DNA of 64,000 bases from Ruegeria sp. 6PALISEP08 (GCF_001238295.1 NZ_LGXZ01000003.1:1-64000), one strand, 5' to 3'. Positions 51,717 to 60,993 are shown, numbered from the stretch's first letter. The notes: a model not told the origin generated them from the sequence alone. A program made the numbers and translations.

Positions 51717-52691
51717 TCAGGTCAGGAATTCCAACGCCCTTGCAAATACTGCGGGATCGACGTTGCCGCCAGACGCAACCACAATCACGTCGTCACCTTC
51801 GATCTGATCGCCTCGGAACAGGGCCGAGGCCAGAGCCACCGCGCCGCCGGGTTCCAGTACGATCTTGAGGCGCAGAAAGGCCAAAGCCATAGCGCGCAAA
51901 GCCTCTTCTTCCGTGACAGACATGCCCGGACCGCACAGACGGTTGAGAATCGGAAACGTTATATCACCTGGTTGCGGCGTTAGAATAGCATCGCAAATGT
52001 TACCCGAAGCCGCTTTGTTGTTTTGAATCTGGCCGGACGCCAGTGATCGTTTGACGTCATCGAAGCCTTCCGGTTCACAAGGGCGCGCGCGCAGGTTTGG
52101 CGCGTGTTTCTCCAAGGCCAGAGCGATTCCCGAGGTCAGGCCGCCCCCGCCACAACAGACCAGCACATCCGCCTGAGTTACCCCCAGATCCGCTGCTTGC
52201 TGGGCGATTTCAAGCCCGGTGGTGCCTTGACCTGCAATAACCTGAGGTTCGTCATAAGGTCGGATCAGGGTCAGGCCGCGCTCGGCTGCAATGCCCTCGC
52301 CAATTTCTTCCCGTTTTTCGATTGCGCGGTCATACAAGGCAACCTCGGCCCCGAGTGCACGGGTATTTTCGATCTTCAGACGTGGCGCATCCGACGGCAT
52401 GGCGATGACCGATGCAATGCTGTGTTTCGAGGCCGCCATGGCGACGCCTTGTGCGTGGTTGCCCGAGGAATACGCGATCACACCGTTCTTGCGTTCTGCC
52501 TCATCCAGCGCAGAAATTGCAGACCATGCCCCCCGAAACTTGAAACTACCGGTATGTTGCAGGCATTCCGGTTTGATCAAAATCCGACGTCCGGCGAGCT
52601 TGTCGAGAAAAGGGGAAGACAGGATCGGTGTCTTGCGGATGTGTCCGTTCAGCCGTTCTGCTGCGGCTTCGATCATCTCAATTGTGCTCAT
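51717..52691 (-). CDS. Threonine/serine dehydratase-like PLP enzyme
   Basis: The 324-residue fold-type II PLP enzyme has the cofactor lysine in GSFKFRGA (Lys51), AYSSGNHAQGVAMAA near residue 74, the glycine loop VCCGGGGLTSG near residue 184 and SGGNVDPAVFA at the end. It resembles catabolic threonine/serine dehydratases or serine racemase-type enzymes without an ACT regulatory domain. The substrate may be another hydroxy-amino acid. Its start and the next hydrolase's stop overlap by 4 bp. Confidence 0.87.
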   Translation of the reverse strand: MSTIEMIEAAAERLNGHIRKTPILSSPFLDKLAGRRILIKPECLQHTGSFKFRGAWSAISALDEAERKNGVIAYSSGNHAQGVAMAASKHSIASVIAMPSDAPRLKIENTRALGAEVALYDRAIEKREEIGEGIAAERGLTLIRPYDEPQVIAGQGTTGLEIAQQAADLGVTQADVLVCCGGGGLTSGIALALEKHAPNLRARPCEPEGFDDVKRSLASGQIQNNKAASGNICDAILTPQPGDITFPILNRLCGPGMSVTEEEALRAMALAFLRLKIVLEPGGAVALASALFRGDQIEGDDVIVVASGGNVDPAVFARALEFLT

Positions 52692-53518
52692 ACGTCGTTC
52701 TTCAATACCTTTTGTATTAAGTCCAAAGATTGAGGTTCGTTTAGAAACGGAACATGCCCGCGATCGGGAACTTCGGTTGAGATCAAGCCCGGATGGCGGT
52801 CGTGCATTTTGGCAATGGTATCAGCGCTCAGTACGTCTGAATTTGCCCCTCGGATTACACCTGTTGAAATGTTGCTCAGGGCGTCAAAGAACATCCACAG
52901 ATCAGGCGTGGCCCCACTTGCGGCTTGCTCGATCAGCGCCTTGCGCAGTGCTGGGTCGTAACGCAGAGCCAAACCATTATCCTGTTTTTCGTACTGAATT
53001 TCGGCCTGCATGCGCCAGGTTTCCAGCGGAACGCCAGGGAATTGAGGCTCCATTACCTGTTTCAGCGCCACTGCGGCCTCATCATAGGTTTTTGCAGTTG
53101 GCTGCGCGCCCACATAAGCCATGATTTTGGCAATGCCGGATAGCTCAATGACAGGTCCAACATCATTCAGGATCACCCCGGCCAACCGTTCAGGATGACT
53201 CGCGGCCAAAGCCATCGCAATCAGACCACCCCGCGAGGTACCCAGAACAAAGGTTTTCTCGATTCCCAGAAAATCCAGCAACTCAATCGCGTCATGCGAT
53301 TCGCGAAAGATGTTGTAGTTCATGAAATCGGCATCATAGCCCGACCGACCGCGCCCCCTGTAGTCCATTGCAATCATGCGTAGATCGGCGGCATGAGGGG
53401 CAAAAAACGAAAAGTCGCGGCTGTTTCGGGTCAGGCCAGCCAGACACAAAAGCGGCGTACCGGTGCCGGTGTCCTCGAAATAGATGCGTTGGCCATCTGT
53501 GGTTGTGAAGTCTGACAT
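52688..53518 (-). CDS. Alpha/beta hydrolase
   Basis: This 276-residue enzyme has LLCLAGLTRNSRDF, DYRGRGRS at residues 52-59, the nucleophile in LGTSRGGL (Ser95) and the catalytic histidine in DRGHVPFLNEP. It looks like a typical epoxide-hydrolase/esterase-like member of the superfamily. The start at 53518 is fixed by overlap with the stop of the dehalogenase gene (TGATG). The substrate is unknown. Confidence 0.82.
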   Translation of the reverse strand: MSDFTTTDGQRIYFEDTGTGTPLLCLAGLTRNSRDFSFFAPHAADLRMIAMDYRGRGRSGYDADFMNYNIFRESHDAIELLDFLGIEKTFVLGTSRGGLIAMALAASHPERLAGVILNDVGPVIELSGIAKIMAYVGAQPTAKTYDEAAVALKQVMEPQFPGVPLETWRMQAEIQYEKQDNGLALRYDPALRKALIEQAASGATPDLWMFFDALSNISTGVIRGANSDVLSADTIAKMHDRHPGLISTEVPDRGHVPFLNEPQSLDLIQKVLKNDV

Positions 53519-54204
53519 CAAAGCCCTGACAATTTCGGGATCGAGGTTAAATCGGACAGCACGTGCGCAGGTGTCCACGGCAGGCGGTCCATCGGCTCGG
53601 CAGCCCTGTTGACCCAGGCGGTGACAAAGCCGTACCCGCTGGCGCCGGCAGCGTCCCAACCGTTTGAACTGACAAACAAAACCTCATCGCGCGCGCAGCG
53701 AAACCTGTCTTGTACCAGATCGTAGACTTTGGCGTGGGGCTTGAAGATACCGACACTTTCTACCGACAGCACGTCATCCAGAACCTCGCCGATGCCGGCA
53801 GATCGAACCGCACCATCCAACATGGGCGGCGATCCGTTGGACAGAATCGCCGTTTGCATCCCGCCATCTTTAAGCGCTTTCAACATGTCGGGAACTTCGG
53901 GGTAAGCCTGCAATTCCCAATACAAATCAAGCAGGCGCTGGCGCAGTTTCGGGTCGCCTTGGAGGCCGGTGGCTTCCAGCGCCCAATCCAGCCCGTCCTG
54001 AGTGACATCCCAGAAATCGGCATGTGCGTCGGCAACGGCACGCAGCCATGTGTACTGCAATTGCTTCAGACGCCAATGCCCCGCGACCGCGGGCCATTTG
54101 TCTTTGAGGGCTTCAAATCCCGGTTCGTCCGCAGCCTGGCGGGCTGCTGCTGCAACGTCGAAAAGTGTTCCGTAAGCGTCGAAGACACAGGTGGTGATCG
54201 GCAT
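53518..54204 (-). CDS. Haloacid dehalogenase, type II
   Basis: The 228-residue enzyme has the type II (L-2-haloacid dehalogenase) signatures: FDAYGTLFD with Asp9 nucleophile, LSNGSPPML near residue 110, FKPHAKVYDL with the conserved Lys near 140, and FVSSNGWDAAGASGYGF. It removes halogens from 2-halo acids, giving hydroxy acids. The start at 54204 is chosen because the ATG 11 codons upstream is not conserved. It heads the minus-strand run of overlapping catabolic genes. Confidence 0.9.
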   Translation of the reverse strand: MPITTCVFDAYGTLFDVAAAARQAADEPGFEALKDKWPAVAGHWRLKQLQYTWLRAVADAHADFWDVTQDGLDWALEATGLQGDPKLRQRLLDLYWELQAYPEVPDMLKALKDGGMQTAILSNGSPPMLDGAVRSAGIGEVLDDVLSVESVGIFKPHAKVYDLVQDRFRCARDEVLFVSSNGWDAAGASGYGFVTAWVNRAAEPMDRLPWTPAHVLSDLTSIPKLSGL

Positions 54205-54330
54205 GTGATCCTCCTCTGATCGCGCGCAGGTTGGCACAACAACGAGGGGGGTGAAAGAGCCAGGGGTTTACAAGATTGTGTCAGGCCCTAGGTTTGGCCG
54301 CTCAATTCTACAAAACGGCCGGAGGCCACG

Positions 54331-54759
54331 ATGACCGAGATCAAACAAGGCGACACGGTTCGCATCCACTACACCGGTACGCTGCTGGACGGCAAAGTCT
54401 TTGACAGTTCGGACGAGCGCGATCCGTTGGAGTTTGTGGTTGGATCTGGCCAGATCATTCCCGGGCTGGATAGCGCGATGCCTGGCTTGTCTGCAGGGGA
54501 CAAAAAACGGGTCGAAATTGCCTGTGTGGAAGCATACGGTCCCATCAATCCGGCGATGCGTCAGGAAATTCCCCGCGAAGGCATTCCCGACGACATCCCG
54601 CTTGAGCCCGGAACGCAGTTGCAAATGCAGACACCAGATGGCCAGGCCGTGCCGGTGACAGTGGTTGACGCGGACGAGGTGACCGTAACGCTGGACGCCA
54701 ACCACCCTTTGGCGGGTCAGGATTTGGTTTTTGAGATTGAGGTCGTCTCGATCAACTGA
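54331..54759 (+). CDS. FKBP-type peptidyl-prolyl isomerase, SlyD-like
   Basis: The 142-residue cytoplasmic isomerase has VRIHYTGTLLDGKVFDSS at residues 10-27 and PLEFVVGSGQIIPGLDSAM, both FKBP active-site blocks. An inserted domain follows, with IPDDIPLEPGTQLQM, and then DANHPLAGQDLVFEI. There is no metal-binding histidine tail, unlike E. coli SlyD. It acts as a chaperone-isomerase during protein folding. It is divergent from the dehalogenase operon. Confidence 0.93.
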   Translation: MTEIKQGDTVRIHYTGTLLDGKVFDSSDERDPLEFVVGSGQIIPGLDSAMPGLSAGDKKRVEIACVEAYGPINPAMRQEIPREGIPDDIPLEPGTQLQMQTPDGQAVPVTVVDADEVTVTLDANHPLAGQDLVFEIEVVSIN

Positions 54760-54792
54760 TCTTCGGCTCGGGTCGGTTCCCCGGCCCGGGAT

Positions 54793-54972
54793 TCACCCGA
54801 TCAGTGTTTCGATCGCCGAACGGACTTGCGGTTGAGTGAAAAAGACAAACGCCAACAACATACATGTCAACGTCAGCAAAAGAACTCTGGCCCGTTGACT
54901 GAGCAAACCGGACTTTCTCCGGCTTTGCGTTGCACGTGCGTTGTTTGCAATGATTTGATCTAGCTTGCTCAT
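54793..54972 (-). CDS. Small single-pass membrane protein
   Basis: This 59-residue frame begins MSKLDQIIANNARA, with an AGGAA site upstream, carries basic residues (SRRKSGLLSQRAR), then one hydrophobic helix (VLLLTLTCMLLAFVFF) and a short tail. A cytoplasmic basic N-terminus and a single helix fit an inner-membrane small protein. It lies downstream of fabI and may be co-transcribed, 58 bp after its stop. No function can be proposed. Confidence 0.6.
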   Translation of the reverse strand: MSKLDQIIANNARATQSRRKSGLLSQRARVLLLTLTCMLLAFVFFTQPQVRSAIETLIG

Positions 54973-55030
54973 ATCAATTTCCTGCCGCCCAAAGATGGTG
55001 AAAACTTGGCGGCGGCAGGGAAAGATATGG

Positions 55031-55822
55031 TCACATAAAGTCAGGCTGCGGCATACCCAGAACGTGGAAGCCACCATCAACGCGGATAATCTCGCCAGAT
55101 GTACAGGACCCTGCATCCGAAGTCAGGTAGACAGCAGTTCCGCCGACAGCTTCAAGCGTTGCATTTGCCCGCATCGGAGCGTTCTGGTCGCAGAACTTGT
55201 AGGTCTTGCGCGCGCCGCCGATGGCCGCACCGGCGAGGGTTTTCATCGGTCCGGGTGAAATAGCGTTCACGCGGATGCCGTCAGGACCAAGGTCATTGGC
55301 CAGATAGCGTGTCGCCGATTCCAGAGCCGCCTTGGCCACACCCATGACGTTGTAATTCGGTACAACGCGGTTCGATCCCTGATAAGTCAGGGTCAGAAGT
55401 GAGCCGCCATTGTCCTTCATCATCGGGTAGGCGCGACGCGCCACTTCGATGAAGGAATAGGCCGAGACATCCATCGAGTGTTTGAAGTTCGCCCGCGTGG
55501 TGTTCAGGAAACGGCCCGTCAATTCGGACTTGTCCGAATAGGCGATGGCATGGACGACAAAATCGATGGTCGGCCAGCGTTGGGCCAGTTCATCAAATGC
55601 ACGGTCCAGCGATTCGTCATCAGTGACATCCGCATCGACCATGAAATCGCTGCCAAGGCTTTGGGCCAAGGGTTCCAGCCGTTTGCCGAATGCCTCGCCC
55701 TGATAGGTGAATGCCAGTTCGGCACCGGCCTCGTGCATGGCCTTGGCAATGCCCCACGCGATTGAGCGGTCATTGGCCACGCCCATGATCAGGCCGCGTT
55801 TACCTTTAAGAAGATCCGACAT
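55031..55822 (-). CDS. fabI: Enoyl-ACP reductase (NADH)
   Basis: The 263-residue enzyme catalyses the last step of the fatty acid elongation cycle. The N-terminal MSDLLKGKRGLIMGVANDRS and the catalytic segment with YNVMGVAKAALE (Tyr and Lys) are as in FabI. The start at 55822 is preferred; an in-frame GTG at 55831 would overlap the fabB stop. It follows fabB by 5 bp in the operon fabA-fabB-fabI, so it is produced together with the unsaturated fatty acid genes. Confidence 0.95.
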   Translation of the reverse strand: MSDLLKGKRGLIMGVANDRSIAWGIAKAMHEAGAELAFTYQGEAFGKRLEPLAQSLGSDFMVDADVTDDESLDRAFDELAQRWPTIDFVVHAIAYSDKSELTGRFLNTTRANFKHSMDVSAYSFIEVARRAYPMMKDNGGSLLTLTYQGSNRVVPNYNVMGVAKAALESATRYLANDLGPDGIRVNAISPGPMKTLAGAAIGGARKTYKFCDQNAPMRANATLEAVGGTAVYLTSDAGSCTSGEIIRVDGGFHVLGMPQPDFM

Positions 55823-55827
55823 CACTT

Positions 55828-57057
55828 TCACCCGTTATACTTTGACAGAATCATGGACCCGTTGGTGCCACCAAAGCCGAAGCTGTTGGTCATGACACTG
55901 TCCAGTCCTGCGTTTTCAACCACTTCGGTTGCAATTTCACCGGGCAGGATGCCTTCGGCAAGCGTGTCGACGTTGATCGACGGTGTAATGAAATCATGGT
56001 CCAGCATCAGCAGGCAGAAGATTGCCTCAAGCGCTCCTGCGGCCCCCTGCGCGTGGCCGGTCATCGATTTGGTCGACGAAATCGGCGGTACGCTGCCTTG
56101 GCCAAAGATACGGCGCACGGCCTCAACCTCACCCACATCGCCAACCGGAGTCGAGGTGCCATGGGCGTTGATGTAATCCACTTTGCGGCCTTCGGGCAGA
56201 GTGTCCAGAGCCAGACGCATCGCACGCTCACCGCCTTCGCCGGACGGGGCCACCATGTCATGGCCGTCCGAAGTTGCCGCGTATCCGGTGACTTCGGCAT
56301 AGATCTTTGCGCCACGAGCCAGAGCGTGTTCCAGTTCTTCCAGCACAACGATCCCGCCGCCACCGGAAATCACGAAACCGTCACGGTTTTCGTCGAACGC
56401 ACGCGATGCTTTCTCGGGCGTGTCATTGTATTTCGAGGACATCGCGCCCATGGCGTCGAACAGACAGGACAATGTCCAGTCCAGTTCCTCACCGCCGCCG
56501 GCAAACATCACGTCCTGCTTACCGAGCATAATTTGTTCCGCCGCGTTGCCAATGCAGTGCAGTGATGTCGAGCAGGCCGAGGTGATCGAATAGTTGATGC
56601 CTTTGATCTTGAACGCTGTCGCCAGATTTGCCGAAATCGTCGAACACATGCATTTTGGCACTGCAAACGGCCCGATCCGCTTTGTTGCGCCAGTTTTCAA
56701 AACAGTTTGATGTGCCGAAAGCATGGCGCTGGTCGACGGACCACCCGAGCCAGCGACCAAACCAGTGCGCGGGTTAACAACCTGATCCTCGGTCAGACCG
56801 GCGTCGGAAATCGCCTGGCTCATGGCGACATGAGCATAAGCAGCACCGGGACCCATAAAGCGTAGGGTGCGCTTGTCCACATGTTCAGAGACGTCGATCT
56901 TGAGCGAACCGGCGATCTGGCTGCGAAAACCGTGTTCGACCATCTGCTCGTTGGCCTCGATCCCGGATTTGCCTGCTTTGAGCGAGGCCAAGACCTCTTC
57001 GGCATTGTTCCCGATGGAGGAAACAACCCCCAGACCGGTGACGACGACGCGACGCAT
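55828..57057 (-). CDS. fabB: 3-oxoacyl-ACP synthase I
   Basis: The 409-residue condensing enzyme has the active cysteine in [14 protein letters not shown] (about residue 163), and the two histidines in [11 protein letters not shown] and TGHAQGAAG. The N-terminus [17 protein letters not shown] matches FabB/FabF. The pairing with fabA in one operon identifies it as FabB, required for elongating unsaturated acyl chains. A 48-bp gap separates it from fabA. Confidence 0.95.
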   Translation of the reverse strand: MRRVVVTGLGVVSSIGNNAEEVLASLKAGKSGIEANEQMVEHGFRSQIAGSLKIDVSEHVDKRTLRFMGPGAAYAHVAMSQAISDAGLTEDQVVNPRTGLVAGSGGPSTSAMLSAHQTVLKTGATKRIGPFAVPKCMCSTISANLATAFKIKGINYSITSACSTSLHCIGNAAEQIMLGKQDVMFAGGGEELDWTLSCLFDAMGAMSSKYNDTPEKASRAFDENRDGFVISGGGGIVVLEELEHALARGAKIYAEVTGYAATSDGHDMVAPSGEGGERAMRLALDTLPEGRKVDYINAHGTSTPVGDVGEVEAVRRIFGQGSVPPISSTKSMTGHAQGAAGALEAIFCLLMLDHDFITPSINVDTLAEGILPGEIATEVVENAGLDSVMTNSFGFGGTNGSMILSKYNG

Positions 57058-57105
57058 AAGCGTACTCCTGTAGTTCGTTTTCAGTGACGTGTCAGAAAGC
57101 CGGGG

Positions 57106-57615
57106 TTAGCTTTCGGACAGTGCAACCTTCATATCCTTGACCTGATAAATCACTTCGCCATCGGCTTCGACCCGGCCATCCGCCACACCCATGGTCAGGC
57201 GACGGGTTTGAAGGGCTTTCGTGAAGTCGATGTAGTATGTTAGCATTTTGCGGTCCGGGCGGACCATTCCGGTCAGTTTGACCTCGCCCACACCCAGCGC
57301 ATAGCCGCGTCCCTGCCAGCCGCGCCAGCCCAGATTGAAGCCGGTCAACTGCCACAGGCCATCCAGACCCAGACAGCCCGGCATGATCGGGTTGCCGGGG
57401 AAATGGCAGTCAAAGAACCAAAGGTCAGGTGTAATATCAAACTCGGCCACCACATGGCCTTTGCCATGCGCACCACCATCGCCCGAGATGTCGGTGATCC
57501 GGTCCATCATCAGCATCGGCGGGGCGGGCAATTGGGCGTTGCCGGGGCCGAATAATTCGCCGCGGGCGCATTTCAGCAGATCATCTTTGTCAAAACTGCT
57601 AGGGAACTGGGCCAT
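57106..57615 (-). CDS. fabA: 3-hydroxydecanoyl-ACP dehydratase/isomerase
   Basis: The 169-residue enzyme makes and isomerises the double bond that begins unsaturated fatty acid synthesis. The hot-dog fold motif [19 protein letters not shown] around residues 68-86 contains the catalytic His; the Asp follows in LGLDGLW. The start at 57615 ([14 protein letters not shown]) is normal for the family; an earlier ATG 29 codons upstream is not. It is the first gene of the fab operon and lies back-to-back with irr. Confidence 0.95.
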   Translation of the reverse strand: MAQFPSSFDKDDLLKCARGELFGPGNAQLPAPPMLMMDRITDISGDGGAHGKGHVVAEFDITPDLWFFDCHFPGNPIMPGCLGLDGLWQLTGFNLGWRGWQGRGYALGVGEVKLTGMVRPDRKMLTYYIDFTKALQTRRLTMGVADGRVEADGEVIYQVKDMKVALSES

Positions 57616-57730
57616 TCTGCCGCCTTTCCTGCCGGGGGTCTGTCTATATATCTGGCCTCGTCTATCACCCGTTTGCAAGGTCCTGCAAGAGCGGTGCGCC
57701 ACATCATCTTGTGTACGTACCCATCTTGCG

Positions 57731-57743
57731 AATGAAATTCATT
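57731..57743. promoter_or_regulatory. Fur/Irr-type palindrome between fabA and irr
   Basis: AATGAAATTCATT is a perfect 6-1-6 inverted repeat. It closely resembles the core of the Fur box (AATGATAATCATT). It lies 43 bp before the irr start and 115 bp before the fabA start, so it could serve iron control of either promoter. Confidence 0.5.
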
Positions 57744-57786
57744 TGAAATTGTCGACTATGCGCCCCTATATATAAAAGAAGCAACT

Positions 57787-58218
57787 ATGAGTATCGGATT
57801 GATGACACCTCAGAGCCGCGAAATAGCAACGGGTTGGCTGGTGAATGCTGGCTTGCGACCCACGCGCCAGCGTGTGGCGCTGGCCGAGCTTTTGGTGGGC
57901 GATGGCCGTCATCGCCATGTTACCGCAGAAAGCCTGTTCGATTCTGCCAAGGCAAACGGGGATGCGGTTTCTCTGGCCACGGTCTATAACACTCTTCGCG
58001 CGTTTTGCGAGGCAGGCGTTCTACAAGAAATCACCGTGGATGGCTCGAAAAGCTATTTCGATACCAATACACACGATCACCCCCATTTTTATTGGGAAGA
58101 CGAAGCCCGTCTGAGTGATGCGCCCTCGGATCAACTGGTCATTCAGCGCCTTCCCGAAGCGCCCGAAGGGGTTGAGATCGCGTCGGTCGATGTTGTCATC
58201 CGGTTGCGCAAGAAATAG
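57787..58218 (+). CDS. irr: Iron response regulator Irr (Fur family)
   Basis: The 143-residue Fur-family protein has the helix-turn-helix with LRPTRQRVALAELLV and SLATVYNTLRAFCEAGVL. The histidine-rich stretch NTHDHPHFYWEDEAR (about residues 95-109) corresponds to the Irr haem/metal region. A C-terminal CxxC zinc pair is missing, as in Irr rather than Fur. In alphaproteobacteria Irr senses haem status and represses or activates iron genes. It is divergent from fabA; a Fur-like palindrome in the gap may be self-regulatory. Confidence 0.85.
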   Translation: MSIGLMTPQSREIATGWLVNAGLRPTRQRVALAELLVGDGRHRHVTAESLFDSAKANGDAVSLATVYNTLRAFCEAGVLQEITVDGSKSYFDTNTHDHPHFYWEDEARLSDAPSDQLVIQRLPEAPEGVEIASVDVVIRLRKK

Positions 58219-58222
58219 GTCT

Positions 58223-59119
58223 TCAATCCTGCTGCAAACCATCCTGTAGAACGCGTTCAGCCAGATCAATTGTTGGGTCGGCCGGGCCTGTACCGTGGCG
58301 TGCCAGAACCACAGACTCAGCAGCGTCCGGGTCGGTGATCGGAATACCGACCAAAAGTCGACCGTCATAACTGATCGAACTGGGCGGGCTGGCATAGCTG
58401 ATACCGATTCCCTCGCCATGGGCTGCAAGACTGCGCTGAATCTCCAGCGATGCTGCCCGGTGCGCGACTGTTGGGCGCAGACCCATGCGCCGAAACAGGC
58501 CAAGAATGTGCTGCGCAGAAAGCCCTTCAGTTGACAGGATCAAAGGGTGGATTGCGATATCGGTCAGGGTAACGCCATCCGTTGATGCCAGCGGATGATC
58601 CGGCGACATCAACGCTTTTGGTTTGCTGTCGAACAGCTTTGCTCGGGTGAACCCGGCATCCATGGTCAGATCATAAGTGATCGCTATGTCGATCTGGCCG
58701 TCGATCATGCTGTTTAGAAGCCCTTCGAAAGACGCGGCGACATAGGAAATTGCAAGATTTGGGAAGGCAATGCGCAAATGATGCAGGGCAGGGGCCAGCA
58801 AGAAGGGGGCGAGGTCCGTAAAACACCCCAACCTCAATTGTGTCATCCCCGGTGCGGGAGTCTCAGAGGCTTCGATTCGGGCGGCATCGTTCAGCAAAGC
58901 CTCAGCCTGTTCGATAAACCTGCGCCCCTGAGGGGTCAGGGCCATGGCTGCACCCCGGCGACGGGTGAACAACGGATGGCCAAGATGCTCTTCAACACGT
59001 GTCAGCGCAGTGGACAGGGCTGGCTGCGACACATTCAGGTGCTGTGCCGCGACCGACAGGCTGCCGTGGCACCCGATCGCGCAGACATACTCATATTGGC
59101 GAAGTGAAATATATAACAT
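58223..59119 (-). CDS. LysR-family transcriptional regulator
   Basis: The 298-residue protein (start at 59119; a TTG one codon upstream is possible) has the LysR helix-turn-helix GSLSVAAQHLNVSQPALSTALTRVEEHLG in the first 50 residues. A periplasmic-binding-protein-like effector domain follows from about 90. It is divergent from the phytanoyl-CoA dioxygenase gene and is the natural regulator of that gene. An inverted repeat ATAAC-N5-GTTAT (59113-59127) overlaps its start codon. Confidence 0.9.
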   Translation of the reverse strand: MLYISLRQYEYVCAIGCHGSLSVAAQHLNVSQPALSTALTRVEEHLGHPLFTRRRGAAMALTPQGRRFIEQAEALLNDAARIEASETPAPGMTQLRLGCFTDLAPFLLAPALHHLRIAFPNLAISYVAASFEGLLNSMIDGQIDIAITYDLTMDAGFTRAKLFDSKPKALMSPDHPLASTDGVTLTDIAIHPLILSTEGLSAQHILGLFRRMGLRPTVAHRAASLEIQRSLAAHGEGIGISYASPPSSISYDGRLLVGIPITDPDAAESVVLARHGTGPADPTIDLAERVLQDGLQQD

Positions 59120-59203
59120 CAAGTTATTTATTACTTAGAAAGATATGATTTGAACAGAATGCACGCTCAGAGCAAAACCGGGATAAAGCCAAAGGAGATC
59201 CGG

Positions 59204-60001
59204 ATGCCTCACCCACTAGTTTCTCAAGCGATGATCGACACCTATCAGCAAGATGGCGTTGTCCTGATCAAAGGGCTGTTCGCGGGGTATGTGGATCAAC
59301 TGCGCGATGGGGTGGCCGCAAATATGGCTGAACCTGGCCCTTATGCGTCTGAAAACAAAAAGTCTGGCGAAACAGGGCTTTTCTTTGATGACTACTGCAA
59401 CTGGATCCGCATCCCTCAGTTTCGCGAAGTCATCGAAAAATCGCCCGCGGCCGAGGTTGCGGCCGATCTGATGCAATCGCAAAGCGTTCAGATGTTCCAC
59501 GATCACGTGCTGGTCAAAGAGCCCGGTACGTCGATGGCCACGCCCTGGCATCAGGACGGGCCGTATTACTTCGTCGAAGGCCAGCAGAACATCAGCTTCT
59601 GGTCTCCACTGGACCCGGTGCAGCAGGCGACGCTGCGCTGTGTCGCCGGATCGCATCGGTGGGAGAAAGAGGTTCTGCCGACCCGTTGGGTGTCAGAGGA
59701 AGGGTTCTTTCCGGACGAAGGTCAGTACATCCCCGTCCCGGACCCCGATGCCGAGGGCATGAGAGTTGTTGAGTTCGAAATGGAGCCCGGCGACGCTGTG
59801 GCGTTCAACTATCGTACGTTGCATGGCGCGCGGGGCAACCAGTCGGACAGCCGCCGCCGCGCATTCTCGCTGCGCCTGGTGGGGGATGACGCGCGTTACG
59901 TTGAGCGCCCGGGCCGGACCTCGCCCCCGTTTCCCGGTCACGACATGACACCGGGCCAACGCTTGCGCGAGGACTGGTTCCCGATGCTGTTGCAACGCTG
60001 A
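59204..60001 (+). CDS. Phytanoyl-CoA dioxygenase family protein
   Basis: The 265-residue Fe(II)/2-oxoglutarate oxygenase starts at 59204, where AAAGGAGATCCGG is a strong ribosome binding site. The iron ligands are visible: His116 and Asp118 in WHQDG, and His207 in TLHGARGN, followed by an arginine-rich stretch for 2-oxoglutarate. The family hydroxylates many small substrates, including ectoine, mitomycin-type and phytanoyl compounds, so substrate cannot be stated. It is divergent from the LysR gene, 84 bp away. Confidence 0.85.
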   Translation: MPHPLVSQAMIDTYQQDGVVLIKGLFAGYVDQLRDGVAANMAEPGPYASENKKSGETGLFFDDYCNWIRIPQFREVIEKSPAAEVAADLMQSQSVQMFHDHVLVKEPGTSMATPWHQDGPYYFVEGQQNISFWSPLDPVQQATLRCVAGSHRWEKEVLPTRWVSEEGFFPDEGQYIPVPDPDAEGMRVVEFEMEPGDAVAFNYRTLHGARGNQSDSRRRAFSLRLVGDDARYVERPGRTSPPFPGHDMTPGQRLREDWFPMLLQR

Positions 60002-60007
60002 GGCGTC

Positions 60008-60871
60008 TCAGAACCACTGACCTGATTCGATCAGACCCAGATCCAGAAGTTGGCGAGACTGCCATTCAAACGGAACTGAGTTCCGCCAGCGAAAGCTGGG
60101 GATGTCAAAGGTGGACCCTGCATTTGTCTTTAGGGCTTTTGCTGCCCGAAAAGAGCAAATGGCCGCAGTCATGTTGTGATGCCAGGGGCAGGAATAGGTG
60201 TTGTATTCCGGTTCATTGAACGTGTGGTCGGGCCTCAGCACCAACCCTTTTTGCGATTTGAACAGGGCAATCCGGTCGATACGGCGGCGTTCGTAAGGAA
60301 CGTGTTCTTCGTATCGCCAGCGCAACCCGCCCGAGATATTCACCTGCCGGTCCAAAGGCTGGCCGCTTGGGTCGTGGCGGGTATGGGCATAGTAGTCCGT
60401 GCTGTCGAAGAGCGCCTGATCAGGCGCGACTCCGTTGGGATAGGTGCAAAGATCATCGGCATAGAGGTCAATGACATAGCTGAGCATCGCATTGCGCCGC
60501 TCTTCGCTGTGAAAGGCCAGCATTTCGCCAACGCTGCGCGTTTCGCTAAATGGGTAAAAAAGGTACTCGGCGTTATAACAATAATACATCCAAAGGCCGG
60601 GTGCGGCCTGAATAAACCGGTTTATGGTTTCAAACACCACAGTTCGGGGCGAGCATTTCATTGTGATCCGATGCACGTGATCGGCCAGCTCAGGGTCGAG
60701 AGCCAAGTCTTGCGGCATGAACACAAGCACGGATTTGAACCCCAGCTTCAGGTGGTGCCGCACAGTGCTGTCCAGCTCGATTCCGTCTTCGGCAAAAATC
60801 AATGCGATGGGACCTTTGGCCAATGCGGTCTGACCCGATTTCAGAAAATGGTTCGGGGATTCGTAATTCAT
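60008..60871 (-). CDS. Glycosyltransferase-like protein
   Basis: The 287-residue protein (start MNYESPNHFL at 60871) has PIALIFAEDGIELDSTVRHHLKLGFKSVLV, like GT2/GT92-type transferases that begin with a short Rossmann strand. CTYPNGVAPDQALFDSTDYYA and RPDHTFNEPEYNTYSCPWHHN come later. It is rich in Tyr, Trp and His, with no signal peptide. It is divergent from miaB and convergent with the dioxygenase gene, 6 bp apart. The family link is tentative. Confidence 0.6.
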   Translation of the reverse strand: MNYESPNHFLKSGQTALAKGPIALIFAEDGIELDSTVRHHLKLGFKSVLVFMPQDLALDPELADHVHRITMKCSPRTVVFETINRFIQAAPGLWMYYCYNAEYLFYPFSETRSVGEMLAFHSEERRNAMLSYVIDLYADDLCTYPNGVAPDQALFDSTDYYAHTRHDPSGQPLDRQVNISGGLRWRYEEHVPYERRRIDRIALFKSQKGLVLRPDHTFNEPEYNTYSCPWHHNMTAAICSFRAAKALKTNAGSTFDIPSFRWRNSVPFEWQSRQLLDLGLIESGQWF

Positions 60872-60993
60872 CGTGTGTTTTCGGTTTTGCCTTGCTGGAA
60901 AGTCCTGCCAAATTCGGGTAATTGCGCTCGCATTGCAAGCGGCGTTCGAAGCATATAGATGACGCCGGTCCCGCGAATGCAAAGGCCCGATCC

